64,000 bases of DNA from Flaccisagitta enflata. Its lineage: Eukaryota; Chaetognatha; Sagittoidea; Aphragmophora. The DNA lies in the NCBI GenBank assembly GCA_965153355.1, contig OZ231127.1, positions 101,060,001 to 101,124,000 of the forward strand. Direction: 5' to 3'. Shown one piece after another: positions 21,622-33,298 of the stretch; within the stretch, counting starts at the first letter, position 1, and each line of letters begins with the position of its first letter. A model generated the notes under the pieces. It made no database searches. It worked only from the letters and a program-made list of their open reading frames with translations, and had not been told where the DNA came from. Both the position numbers and the translations under genes were made by a program.

Positions 21622-22217
21622 CAGTGTGAACATTGTAAAATGCAAAAAAGTATTAAGCTTTTGCTCCTAGATGCTTCATTTTCATAATCTAGAATCACTT
21701 TTCTCTTCAAGTACTATGTTTGACGTTCTTTGTATCAAAATTTCATGGGTCTAAGTTGGATACTTTGTCCACAACATTGAATTGAAGTAAAAGAGGCTAG
21801 AGGATACTCATTTTCAGCGTAAAATCTTCTTCTTTAAACAAAGAAGTTTTTCTTTGATTTGCTCTCATTTAAAGACGACTCGAGCTATAAATGCCAGATT
21901 GGTCTCAAATGGAAGATAATTTGACTCTCTTTCATTTAAGACCAATATACCCTCTGTGGCTTAAGTCATTTAAACATCAGAACAATTTGAAAAGAAACTG
22001 CCCTGATGAAAAAAGTCATTAATCCAGCTCGAGCTGTAAATATCTATATTACTTCAAACTGATGTTATGAACAAACTATTTAACCCAGACCCATAAAATT
22101 TTGAGAAAAAAAACATCAAGCATAGTACTATAAGAAAAAAATCATTCCAGGTCATGAAGATGAAGTATCAAGGAGTAAAAGCTTAATACTTTTTTGCATT
22201 TGACAATGATCATCCTG
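21622..22217. mobile_element. TA-flanked foldback element, 596 bp
   Basis: TA at 21620-21621 and 22218-22219. The arms share CATTGTAAAATGCAAAAAAG and TTTCATGGGTCTAAGTTGG-type sequence in inverted order. There is no coding capacity. Confidence 0.75.
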
Positions 22218-22284
22218 TATTATCAAAATCATGAGTGCCAATCAAAAGAAATTACCCAGATCATGACAAAGACGCTGAAAACTA

Positions 22285-23698
22285 GGGCCAACGATTTTTG
22301 CATCAAATCAATTGAACACCCCAGCCTGCAGCTTTTTTAACCAGACTATTTCTATACTTGAAAATTACTCGCTATATCACTTTTCTCCGTGATTTAGAGG
22401 TTCCAGATTTGATATTTTGATCACAACTTGTTGGTGGTTGTGGAAAAAATGTCAAATTTAGGTCATTTTGGCCGCAAAATTGGGCCACTTAGCCTTAGAA
22501 ATCGAACCTAAAATCCATGAGATTATAAAATTCAAGATCAAGATCTTACTAGTGGTGCAATCCGCATGTTTCTATCATTTTTTGTTTAGATTTGAGAGCA
22601 TTTTAAAGATGAAAGGGTTTGAAGGGAAAATTGTGGCTTAAATTTCAGTGGCAATTCTGACATTTTTCACAAATTTCAATATTTCACGGCTTTGGATGGA
22701 CCAATCTGCATAAAATTGGTGATCAAATTGAAGAGTTTTTCCTGTTCTAGCTGATGGTAAAAAAATTTTTGATCGATATTTCCCCAAAAAAATTTTAGAG
22801 TCTATAGAAGCAGGTGCAAAAAAGTCGATTTTTTTGCATATTGGTCAATTTTGGATGAAAAATTAGGCTACTTCCAATTCATAAAAAGACTGAAAATCCA
22901 TGAGCAAAATAAAGTAATGCTCAGGTTCTAACCAGTGGTGCAATCGGCGTGTCAATATGTTTTTGCATTCAGATTTTATAGAATTTCAAAGATTAAAATA
23001 CCCAAAAATTGTCATTTTGACATACCCTTAGATCTTTGAAGTTCTATAAAATCTAAATGCAAAAACATATTGACACGCCCATTGCTCCACTGGTTAGCTC
23101 CTGAGCAGTACTTTATTTTGCTCATGGATTTCAAGTCTTTTTATGAATTGGAAGTGGCTTAATTTTTCATCCAAAATTGACCAATATGCAAAAAAATTGA
23201 CTTTTTTGCACCTGCTTCTATATCTTTTGGGGGGGGGCAATATCAATCAAAAGTTTTTTTACCATCAACTAGAACAGGAAAAACTCTTCAATTTGATCAC
23301 CAATTTTACGCAGATTGGACCATCCAAAGCCGCGAAATATTGAAATTTGTGAGAAATGTCAAAATTGCCACTGAATTTGAAGCCGCAATTTTTCCTTCAA
23401 ACCCTTCCATCTTTAAAATGCTCTCAAATCTAAACGAAAAATGATAGAAACATGCGGATTGCACCACTAGTGAGATCTTGAGCTTTAGTTTTATAATCTC
23501 ATGGATTTTAGGTTCGATTTTAAGGCTAAGTGGCTAAGTTTGGCAGCCAAAATAACCTAAATTTGACATTTTTACCACAACCACTAAATCAAGGAGAAAA
23601 GTCATATAGGGAGTAGTTTTCAACGGTATAGACATAGTCTGTTTAAAAAAGCTGCAGGCTGGGGTGTTCAATTGATTTGATGCAAAAACCGTTGGCCC
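22285..23698. mobile_element. TA-flanked near-perfect palindrome, 1414 bp
   Basis: Ends GGGCCAACG / CGTTGGCCC with TA at 22283-22284 and 23699-23700. The two 700-bp arms pair nearly throughout and meet near 22990 (AAAATTGTCATTTTGACA). Part of an arm (CATGTGGATTGCACCACTGG) recurs at about 59585, so the family is dispersed. Confidence 0.85.
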
Positions 23699-23767
23699 TA
23701 CTGAAAACAGTCAATTTTTTTTATTCAATTTGAATTTTTGAATAACCAGATTGATCCCAGGGTTTTT

Positions 23768-24770
23768 GGGCAGTGGCCCCAAAGGGAATGAAGTCCATCC
23801 GTATGTACATCCTCCACCCGCCTCATCTTCAGGGCCTCGTCTACTTTGGGGCCTACCACGCGAATCAAAAAAAAAGACGCACCTCTTTATTTAGTAATAA
23901 AACAGATACAAAAAACAATTTTAAATATTTTTTGTTGAGTCATATTGAAAGATTTTCAAAAAATCTTTCATTCTAGACCAATCCCAGATCTGTATCTCAA
24001 ACGGTTTAGGAGCTAGAGCTCTGCAAAGAGAAGCACTATTTTGCTAAAATGCACTTTTTTCATAGGGATTGCGAAACTGAAACAGGCAACGTTTTTACTC
24101 AAACTGATGCCATTTCTAAACGGAAAAAGATAGCAATACCAGATTGGCGCCAAATGAAAGTACTTTCAAAGGGCTTCAAAATGACTTAAGATTTTCTATA
24201 GTTCTTTGAAGATTTATTGGTTAAATTAACCATTCAAAAGTGCGTCTTTTTTTTTGATACGCGTGGTATTCTGACCCAAATTCTGCCAAACAGCCTAAAT
24301 CCAAGCTGTATGCCCCAAATCTAAGCAAAATGGCCCAAATCCAAGCATAATGGCCTATATTCAAGCAAAATGGCCCAAATCTAGCCAGAAACCCCAATTC
24401 TGGCCTGAGGTCTATCATTTTTTCCCCTTAGAGCTATGTTGTGGCTTCCGAGACCTAGATTTTGACCATATTCATGCCATTTTGCTTAAATTTGGGCTGT
24501 TATGCTTGATTTAGGCCATTTTGCTAAGATTTGGGCCATGTTGCTTGGATTCGGGCTATTTGGCAGTGCTGACAGACAGATGGATGGACAGGAACGGACC
24601 TATTCCTCTTGTGTTCTACAGGACTTTGTCCCCTTCCGGGCCGCTGCCCTGCTCCCCCTCGACTTAAATCATGCACTACTCAAGCAGGGCACGGGTACTG
24701 CTATTATTCATTTCATTGGAGATGGGTAGGCAATCAAAGTTAGCCCCTCTCAAAAAGGGGGCGACTTGGC
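23768..24770 (+). mobile_element. Family A element with atypical core, carrying a TA MITE
   Basis: Starts TTTTT|GGGCAGTGGCCCC. The core repeat (24290-24400, GGCCCAAATCCAAGCATAAT type) differs from the usual minisatellite. The 3' inverted repeat GTGTTCTACAGGACTTTGTC and GGGCCGCTGCCCTGC is followed by GGGCACGGGTACTGC and a GGGGGCGACTTGGCT end. A family B copy starts four bases later. Confidence 0.65.
23856..24266. mobile_element. TA-flanked MITE, 411 bp, inside family A
   Basis: Inverted repeats CCACGCGAATCAAAAAAAAA / TTTTTTTTTGATACGCGTGG with TA at 23854-23855 and 24267-24268. The interior shares GACCAATCCCAGATCTGTAT with 25845 and 53905. Confidence 0.82.
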
Positions 24771-24773
24771 TGA

Positions 24774-24953
24774 AACAAGGCCAGATATGGGGCTACCCCG
24801 GTCGCGTGGGGGGTGGGCAGGGGCCATAATTGAGGTCGCTAGAACATTTGGGCCGAAGGTCAAAAAATAGAAATCACAAAAAGACCAATAGATTGACCAA
24901 CCAACCAACTGATCAACGGACGGCCAGTGTGTCGCGTAGCATGTGACTAGAAA
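24774..24953 (+). mobile_element. Family B element
   Basis: AACAAGGCCAGATATGG, GTCGCGTGGGGGGTGGGCAG, GCCATAATTGAGGTCGCTAG, a CCAACCAACCAACTG tract, and a decayed terminal hairpin GTCGCGTAGCATGTGAC followed by TAGAAA. Confidence 0.75.
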
Positions 24954-26590
24954 TAGATGTCCTTTCAGTGTTTTTCTTACCCGACCTGTTAAACTCTTTG
25001 ATCTGAACTTTTACATAATAAAAACATCACATGCTTCCAATACACTGAAGCGGATAAAAAACAGGACAGAATATTTTATGATCAATTTATAGTATGAATA
25101 TCCATATATCTGATCAATATAAAGGGTAGCCAATACTTATCAATGTAAGGTTGAGAAAGAAATGCGGGTTTGGGCTACATAATACTGGAGTTATAAAAAT
25201 ATATTAGTTATATGAGTAGGGGTTCAAATTGTGAAGATTTTTGTGATTTTATTTTAAAATCATTATGAATGCTTAATTTTTTCTCATTTTCAAAAAAAGA
25301 TAGTTACTGAACTGAATGTAGAAAAATAGTTTTGGGCCTTTGATTGAAAGAATGGATTTATTCCTTATTTTCAGGCGTCATATCAAGAACAAACCGATAA
25401 AGAATATTCTACCTAGTGGCATTTACTTCATTTTTTGAAGATCTTCAAAATGCTCATAAGTAAACAAAGAAAATTGTATCCTTGTCAGATTAAATGATAG
25501 TAAATGAGTGTTTTATTTTTCATGCAACATACTGCATTCACTAAAAATTTCATGGCAAAAAAACGGAACAAAACGACTCAAATTAATCCAGTGAGAAAAA
25601 CATAGCAAATTCTATGACCGTTTGGAAGCTCTGCAAAAAATCTTTAAAGGAGACCATGCTGGTTATTCGGTCTTTATTCATTGAGAAATGACATAACAAT
25701 GAAGAAGAGGTGTTCATGAATGTAAACTTTGAAGTCATAGAATTTTTTCTTCTTCGTTATTCTATAAAAGAGAGAAAACAAATGATTTGAACTTTTTGTG
25801 TTAAATGATTTCAAAGATTTTTTAATTTTTGTTCATTCTAGACCAATCCCAGATCTGTATATCAAACTGTTTAAAAGTTTGAGCTTGTCAAAGTGAACTA
25901 CTGTTTCCTCGGAACCTTTTTATTCAATCAGTTTGCACATTGAGTGTGGTAATGTTTTCATTTATTCTCATGCCATTTCCAAATGGATAAAGCTAGAATG
26001 ACCAGCATTTAAGAAGGCCTATCGATCGTGAGATTTTTTACAGGGAGACCTTAAGAGGGCCTATTATGCTGCCCTAAAGCGGCAAAGTCGTCACTTTACT
26101 GGCAGCCCGGGATAAACCTCGTCTTTCAGGTCGAGCCCTACTAGAAAATTTTTTTTTGATAAAAAGGTGTGTCACTCCATAACTTAAGGGATGAAAAAAG
26201 TTTCATATCCTTGTAGGGCTGGGGTCAATTTTTGTTTTCTACTTTTTTTTATCTGTACACGTTGAGACTTCAATCAGGAAATGTATTGCAATAATTGGTG
26301 TGACACGAGTAATGAAATCAGCCCAGCCCACGATCCACTGCTTATTGACATTTTTTTCATATTTCATAAGTGGAGCGAACATAAAATGATGGTGTAAAAT
26401 TATCCGATGCTGACATTTCTTCCTCCGAACAGTTCCTTATTAGCTTAAGTATTTTTCTTTTTTTTCTTGTTTTTCTCTTTCGTCGGAGTATTTTTCGTTT
26501 GCTACTAGATATGAAGCAACATTTCATTAATTTGAACAAAAAAACTGTTGGACGCTTCGGCGTGAGAATGAATCAGGACTAACGCCGATG
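24954..26590. other. Unassigned AT-rich stretch
   Basis: No TA element, A or B copy is visible. 25840-25900 repeats the GACCAATCCCAGATCTGTAT segment. A possible acceptor TTCCTTATTTTCAG at 25374 precedes a 13-codon frame (ASYQEQTDKEYST, stop at 25414), too short to call. Another short frame near 26511-26561 (MKQHFINLNKKTVGRFG before GTGAGA) does not match the phase of the exon at 27153. Confidence 0.3.
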
Positions 26591-26595
26591 CTAAG

Positions 26596-26876
<281 letters not shown>

Positions 26877-27152
26877 AAAGAGAGTCACAGACAACGACAG
26901 CAACAGACAGTTACAGACAGCTACAAAAAGACAGTTACAGTCAACTACAGAAAGACACGCTAAGAGAGAGAGAGAGAGAGAGAGAGACAAACAGACAGAC
27001 AAAATATATGGACAACAGTCCGATGTTCTGATAAACTAACAGATCGATTGATGAAACAAAAAGTTGCTGCTTCGATGTGATACTCAAAAGTACGATTGCA
27101 ACAAGTTGGAGTATTGCAATGCCTCTATCTGAATTGAATCGCGCTAACGCAG

Positions 27153-27207
27153 AAACCGTGGGCAAGAAAAGCTACTATGCCTTGAACAACTGAATATTGC
27201 CAAAAAG
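27153..27207 (+). CDS. Unidentified small gene, exon a
   Basis: CTAACGCAG|A acceptor and AAAAAG|GTAAAC donor. The frame leaves in phase 0 and encodes NRGQEKLLCLEQLNIAKK. The acceptor tract is weak, so the 5' edge is uncertain. It is linked to the next exon by a 92-bp intron. No family is recognised. Confidence 0.4.
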
Positions 27208-27299
27208 GTAAACAAGACTTGTTCGGACGATGGGGGTATAAAGATGCAATGTTTGAAAAATTCCCAAATGCTTTTACAAATGTTTATGTTCTCATCCAG

Positions 27300-27356
27300 G
27301 TCCTTCCCTTGGGCCGAAATCTATATCGAGAAAGTTATTCTTACAAATTAGATATG
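27300..27356 (+). CDS. Unidentified small gene, exon b (57 bp)
   Basis: Acceptor TTATGTTCTCATCCAG|G and strong donor ATG|GTAAGA bound a 19-codon phase 0/0 exon reading VLPLGRNLYRESYSYKLDM. The upstream intron happens to stay open in the same frame, so a longer exon starting near 27190 is the alternative. The following intron (1.4 kb) contains family M and B elements. Confidence 0.5.
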
Positions 27357-27506
27357 GTAAGAACTAAGAAGTATCTTTTTATACAGCCTCATACACCTAT
27401 AGAAAGTTGTCTCTCCGTCTCAGGTTCCTCTTCAATTTGACTGTAGGTCTGCCGCCTAACCTGTTAGAAATACAGTTAAACCCGCTATAACTGACCCTAA
27501 ATATAA

Positions 27507-28358
27507 AACAAGTGACACGGGGTCACAATAATGTTGCGGACGGGTGGCCTAGGAAATCCAAGCACTGTGCTTTCAATCAAAATCTGAGTGAAAAATCATA
27601 TAACAGTGGGTTTCTCCGCATTGTTGTGTAGGGTTGGGGTGTGATAACATGTAACTAGCCAAAACAAAATCATTCACCGAGCGCTTTTTGTAGTAATCTT
27701 CAAAATGGAAAAAAATTGGACCCATTTTCAATGAATATTCTACTGGGTTGTATTGACCTATTTTTCTACTTCATATTGTTGATCTATGCAAAATTCCCTT
27801 TCCTTTGATAGGTCACACAATATGGTTTAATTTCAAAATAAAGTTTTCATTTTTTGAGCCACCGTTACTTTTTTGTAATGGTGACTCAAAAAATGAAAAT
27901 TTTAATTCTTTGCAAAAGTAAAGAGTGCGACCTATCAAATGAAAGGGAGTTTTGCATAGATTAACAATATGAAGTCAAAAACTAGGTCAATACAACTCAG
28001 TAGAATCTTAATTGAAAATGGGTCTAATTTTTTTCCATTTTGAAGATTACTCAAAAAGTGCTCGGTGAATGATTTTGTTTAGGCTAGTTACATGTTATCA
28101 CACCCCAACACTACACAAAAATGCGGAGAAACCCACTGTTATATGATTCTTCACTCAGATTTTGATTGAAAGCACAGTGCAAGCCCCCTCCGACACACAC
28201 GCACACGCAACTGCAACATCAAAAATGGGCGTTTTTTTTGCACTTTTAACTCGACCGTGATGGACCATTGGACCAATAGACAGATGGACCAACGGATGGA
28301 CCAACAGGTGGACTGATGGATTAATAAAACCTCTTATCGAGTTGCGTGTCCACAAATA
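27507..28358 (+). mobile_element. Family B element carrying a family M foldback
   Basis: Begins AACAAGTGACACGGGGTCAC...GTTGCGGACGGGTGG and ends with a GGACCAAC/GGACTGATGG tract and a decayed GTTGCGTGTCCACAAATAA terminus. Between them is a long hairpin (27553-28182). Confidence 0.6.
27553..28182. repeat. Family M long foldback, 630 bp
   Basis: The two arms of about 300 bp pair from GCACTGTGCTTTCAATC / GATTGAAAGCACAGTGC to an apex GCCACCGTTAC...GTAATGGTGAC at about 27862-27888. The apex region contains TTTGATAGGTCACAC, shared with the copies at 48.5 and 50.3 kb, while the outer arms are copy-specific. Confidence 0.85.
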
Positions 28359-28564
28359 ACAAGCCCGACCGGGCAAAGATGCGTCCTGACTGTGTTCTTA
28401 CGTGGAGCGAAATTCGCACTGATTGTGTTAGACAGATGGATGAACAGACTTAATAGATAGACAAACTGCTGGTATATCTGACATAAGAATCAAAGAAGTC
28501 TCTCAAAACACGTGTATCGGTTGTTTAATTCAGTATACAATCTCGCCGTGGCCAAAAACAGCTG

Positions 28565-28677
28565 AGAAACGCGATTTTTAAAGAGGCGTAATGGACCGAC
28601 GAACCGACGGACAGACGGACAGACGGACGGACCCTCTTATACTCTTATACTTATAGAGATGCGAGGATGCATCTAAA
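28565..28677 (+). mobile_element. Family B tail, GATGCG hairpin subfamily
   Basis: GTAATGGACCGACGAACCGA tract, then the terminal hairpin GATGCG-AGGA-TGCATC at 28658-28673 and TAAAAG. It sits in the last intron of the small gene. Confidence 0.7.
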
Positions 28678-28743
28678 AGAATTTTTTTTCCATGAGTGGT
28701 AACTAAGTAGTTTGGTTTTCAAACTTCCCTTCGCTCTTTTCAG

Positions 28744-28854
28744 GAACGTTTATTTTTGCAACAGCCCCCAACCCCCGAAAAGAAAGTTACAACAACGACA
28801 ATGAAAAGGAGAAAAGGGCACCAAAGATTTGACTTCTGGCTGATTGCATCTTGA
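28744..28854 (+). CDS. Unidentified small gene, terminal exon c
   Basis: The acceptor TTCGCTCTTTTCAG|G is excellent and matches the phase 0 donor at 27356. It has 36 codons to TGA at 28852-28854: ERLFLQQPPTPEKKVTTTTM, then KRRKGHQRFDFWLIAS. The Pro/Lys/Thr-rich stretch and basic KRRK are typical of an exposed C-terminus. No polyadenylation AATAAA is seen nearby. The function is unknown. Confidence 0.55.
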   Translation, partial: ERLFLQQPPTPEKKVTTTTMKRRKGHQRFDFWLIAS

Positions 28855-29057
28855 ATACGTCGCATACTCTAATTACTATTATTCCTAAAAGTGGTTTTGG
28901 AATATTTTTCTTTGTTATTATGAACTCATGTAATTTACCGACAATGTGTTATAGTGAAACACGTAGCTTGAAATTGTTGCCCTCTAAGGCTTGTTCACGT
29001 TGAAGACGTAACTATAATTGTAGAGTCTGATGTTTAGGAAGACCCAAACACAGGCGC

Positions 29058-29368
<311 letters not shown>

Positions 29369-29399
29369 GGTTGATAGGTTTATCTCTCTCTAAAAAGAT

Positions 29400-30194
29400 A
29401 GATAATTACTCAATTGATGTAAAGTTGGCGTAGCCCGTGATTGGTCGATGGATAAAGATAGATAGATAGATAGCCAGATAGATAGATATATAGATATACC
29501 TACAGATTAGTAGAGGCCGTGATGCATCAGGATTATTGAGCAGTGTCCGTCAGTTGGTCACTCGGTTTGTTGGTTCATCATGTGCGTCAATTTTTGCGGT
29601 TTCATGTCGCTGGACCAGCCTGAGTGCCTGAATGGTCTTCTATATCAGTGCTCCTGCCCACCCACGAGCACCGTTTTTAATCACGTGCCACATGACTCTA
29701 TAAGCCACGGGGGTCGTCGGTCTGTCTGTTGGTTGGTTGGTTTGTTAGTCAGTCTCGTTTGTCGGTTTTTCATTTTATGCATCGTCGCTCCTACTGAAGT
29801 GCTTGAATGTCCTCTCACATCACTGGCCCTGCCATCCCGCGACTGAAATTGCCGCGTATTTGGCGTATCTTATTTTTTCTATTTCTCCTCCAAGCCAGTG
29901 ACCCAAGAAAACCTACTTGAGGTTTTTTGAGGTACTTAATGTTCATGCAAAGGTAAATGGGCACAGATTTGGAATTAGCTCCACCAGGGCTAACTACTAA
30001 ATTTTTTGTGCGCGATTTAAAAATTTTCTATAGGCCATCTTAAAAGATCTTTTGCAGAGCTTTCAAACGGTCATGGATTTTCCTTTGTTAGAGTCTTCAC
30101 TTCAGCAAAATTATCAAAACAACTTGTTTCGTTTTTTCTTGTGCCATGGTTATTGCATTTTACAGTTTAATCGGGGGATAGATAGATTGATTAC
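29400..30194. other. Decayed B copies and unassigned sequence
   Basis: 29450-29490 is (GATA)n. 29513-29700 and 29700-29875 are two degenerate reverse B copies (GTTGGTCACTCGG, TGCTCCTGCCCACCC, GGTTGGTTGGTTTG, GCCCTGCCATCCCGC). 29880-30190 shows nothing recognisable. Confidence 0.45.
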
Positions 30195-30590
30195 TTTTAT
30201 AAAAAAGAATTTATAGCTTTTTTAGAAGCTGAGATATCTTTTGTAGAAGGTGTTGCTATACTTATTACTCTAGACAGTCTTAAGAGAATGAGAATGTCTA
30301 GAAAAGCTTTGTTTGCAGGGTTTAAGAAAAGACATTATTCCCTTCCTTTCATGCTTCCCATCCCACTGCACCGCTGATAAAGTACCTTGTTAGCTCCACA
30401 CTGAAACTGGTGTCAGTCCCTCATGCTATTATGTAGCAAGGGGCCATCAATCATTCAATCATCCACTTTTTAGCTCCACAGTATAATTTTTTCTGTCCCT
30501 CATGCTATTATGTAGCGAGGGGCCGTCAATAATTCAATTATCCTCGCATTCATGTACCATATGCCATTTACTTGATACCATTAATTGATG
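30195..30590 (+). repeat. Dispersed repeat E, copy 1
   Basis: About 390 bp nearly identical to 35757-36180. It includes AGATATCTTTTGTAGAAGG, two CCCTCATGCTATTATGTAGC blocks and TTGATACCATTAATTGATG. Both copies end at the same ATTGATG. It may be a retroelement 3' end but has no coding sequence. Confidence 0.85.
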
Positions 30591-31056
30591 TGTGTATGTT
30601 TGTATCTGCCGCTTTTATATGCTGACAAATTAAAAAACATATATTCTATTCAACTGCATTCTTCCCGGGTTCAACTTTCTCTGCAGCTATTGACTTAGTT
30701 CCAGTTGGTTGTTGGATTGTTGTTCATTCGATCCCTGCTCCTTAAAAAGCTTCTGCTTCCCCTAAAGCTTTTGACTATTTCTGCTCCCAACACCCATTAC
30801 CTGTAGATACTGATATATCCCCAAACGACCCTTGCTATTTCCATTTAAGCTCCAAATTTCACATCTGCTTCCCCAACCGACATAGGGACAAATGGACAAA
30901 GTAGGGTGTAGAGTCGTGTTGTCTTCTCAAAAACTGATTTTAATGTATACAAGGCAAACACCTATGAATCACGTGCGGGACTTTCATAATGTCCTATTAA
31001 TTACATGATCGCATAAACTAAGTCCTAATGACCCCTTACTGACTTAATATGACTAA
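30591..31056. other. Unassigned sequence
   Basis: No family matched and no exon signals were found. 30990-31056 has short AATGAC/GACTTAAT motifs like the B-associated tract at 31890. Confidence 0.3.
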
Positions 31057-31058
31057 TA

Positions 31059-31809
31059 ACACCCCTGACATAATTAGGCGACCTGGGAAAATATACCATA
31101 AAGAGTTAAATATTAGCCTCAAATCTACAAGATTTCAGATAGAAATGGCAAAAATATCATACTTTGGCATAGTTGAGTAAAAGAGAGGAATCATTCACTG
31201 GTAGAAGGGTGAGAAGGTAACAAGTCAACAAGGCCGGATACATGGCCATCAGTTGCGGACGGTTGGGCAGGGGCGGAAATACGCGTTTTCCCACTTTTCA
31301 ACTCAAGCGTGACAGACCGACCAACCAACCAACCAACCGACGGACGGACGGACAAAGCCTCTTATAGAGTTGCGTGTCCGCAACTAAAAATGGCAAATTG
31401 TATTTTAACTGATATTCCCCAAAATATTTTTACATGAAGACAGCACATATTCACAGCTTTTTTTTTGTGGTCTATACCTAAGCCATCTTTCCTTGATGGC
31501 TGGAGACTTATTCATTTAATCATTTTGAGGAAGAAGGGCGACGAAATGGACAGAGCACCCATGTAACTGACAAAATCGTGCATTAAGTAAATTAGTAATG
31601 TTGGACAAAGTGTGACTGTCTCTCATAAGAAAATGGCGACATAACAACTTGAATAGGCTATAAACCCAGTTATTGACCTACATTTTACTTATTTAGGATG
31701 GAATTTACCCCAAATAGTGTGAACATTGTCCTAAGTGTCATCCAAATCACTTTGTTACACTTAAATATATGAAAGTCAACCTCAGTTCACCTAATTTTGT
31801 CAGGGGTGT
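31059..31809. mobile_element. TA-flanked MITE F, copy 1, with nested B
   Basis: Ends ACACCCCTGACATAATTAGG / CCTAATTTTGTCAGGGGTGT with TA at 31057-31058 and 31810-31811. The body matches the copy at 39707-41174. The nested B element occupies 31227-31389. Confidence 0.88.
31227..31389 (+). mobile_element. Family B element, GTTGCG hairpin subfamily, in MITE F
   Basis: AACAAGGCCGGATACATGGC to the terminal hairpin GTTGCG-TGTC-CGCAAC (31369-31384) plus TAAAA. MITE F copy 2 (about 39876) has AAGTCATACATGGCAAAT where this copy has AAGTC|B|ATGGCAAAT. The element ends are thereby located to within a few bases and show no long target duplication. Confidence 0.9.
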
Positions 31810-31857
31810 TAATCACATAGATTCACTGAGATAGACCTTTGCACACTTGAAGTGACA

Positions 31858-32075
31858 GAAAAGACAAAATTGACAAAAATGACAAAAATGACCCAAAATG
31901 ACTTTTAATGACCCAGACCGACTTAGAATGACTTAGTATACTACCAAATGACATAGAAAACCTAAAGAAAAAAATTCATAAAAAAACTATAGTGTGACAG
32001 ACCAACAATCAGAGCAACCAACCAACAGACAGACGGACAAAGCGGGTTGTTGTGTCGCATGCTCACAACTAAAAA
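31858..32075 (+). mobile_element. Family B tail preceded by an AATGACTTA tract
   Basis: 31860-31950 repeats TGACAAAAATGAC / TGACTTAGAATGACTTAG. Then CAACCAACAGACAGACGGAC leads to a decayed hairpin GTCGCATGCTCACAAC and TAAAAA. The AATGACTT tract also flanks B copies at 37500, 38665 and 49330. Confidence 0.6.
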
Positions 32076-33170
32076 TGCTTTTGAGTTTCATTGGGTAGAT
32101 TTGCATATACGTATGGAAGCAAATGCGGAAATGTAAACTTTGGTTAACTAAAGGTCATTATGCAATTTTATGTTTATGAAATTTTGTAAGTCTCGCATGT
32201 GACTAATAGGTGTTGGCCTTGTTTTGGTAACAAGAAACACAGAATTTACCAAGAGGACAAATTGCACTACTGTTTTTGTTTGATCCATGAATGTGTTATC
32301 ACACTCAAAATCAGATTAAAGGAAATTAATACAAAAACATTGAGAGAAACTCAATTTAGCGAACGAAAAAAAAAATTTAGCGACTGAAACTCAATTTAGC
32401 GACTTAAAAATGAAATTTAGCGACTGAAAAATGAAATTTTGGTATCCATCATTGTAGTAGCTGCTCACTAAAAATTCTGATGAATACATAAGTTTCTACA
32501 AGATAAGAATATCGGGCACTCATTTACTGATCTAGGAATACCATCATGTCCTTGTTTTTTTTCTGATATGAAGGCAAAGTTTTTATGGAAAATTTAGTGT
32601 TTCACCATACTTTTTGCATCATTAACAGGACAAAATTAAGCTGGAATACTTTTAGTGAGAAAAATTGTTTCTAAAGATGTTTTTTATCTTATTCTTACCT
32701 AAAAAGATTTGGGAAGAGAACTATGTTCTTTGTTTTTTCATTTAGATTTTCTCTTTCTCTACAAACTTAGAATTCAGACCAGCCTCCTATTAGTGACGGA
32801 AACTGAAATGAGTTGAAATTTTCTTTAAATTTTCCTTAATGATATTGGCAGTATTTGGTCTTTCTTACTGAATGAATGTAAATTTTCTTTCAGATGTTAT
32901 ATCTGAGCCATCTCAATCACTTTTATTCACTCGTTTTTCCATTTTCATTCATATATGATTTCCTATTATGACCTTCTTTGAAACGCTAAGGTTGCCTTCG
33001 GAAGGACGCTGTCGTATGTTGATTTTCTATGAACTTTGAAATTCTTTGTGGGTCATGGTACATTTATTTACAAAACAAAGTTTTTTACTACACATGACTT
33101 TATTCAACAGTAAACCAAACTAGCTTGCATTTGTTATTTACTGTATGCAAATCATCTCTGTTGACCTTTT
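32076..33170. other. Unassigned, with a short 17-bp repeat
   Basis: 32350-32440 contains four AATTTAGCGACTGAAA-type units. The remainder has no recognised repeat or exon. Confidence 0.4.
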
Positions 33171-33298
33171 TTTAGTCGTGGACATGCGACTCTAGAACTT
33201 GCCATGTCGGTTGGTTGGTTGGTTGGTTGGTCGGTAACATTTCTGTTTTTCTATTTGCCCACCTGTCCACAACTGGGGGGGAGTGTGTACGGCCTTGC
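33171..33298 (-). mobile_element. Family B element
   Basis: TTTTTTTAGTCGTGGACATGCGAC start, (GGTT)n tract, CCACCTGTCCACAACTGG and ACGGCCTTG end. Confidence 0.75.

Noticed and set aside
26511-26561. Possible upstream exon MKQHFINLNKKTVGRFG with GTGAGA donor for the small gene
   Set aside because: Its phase 0 end does not fit the exon at 27153, which needs two bases from upstream.
30195-30590. LTR of a retrovirus-like element (two copies 5.6 kb apart)
   Set aside because: No TG...CA ends, primer binding site, gag/pol frame or target duplication between or around the copies.
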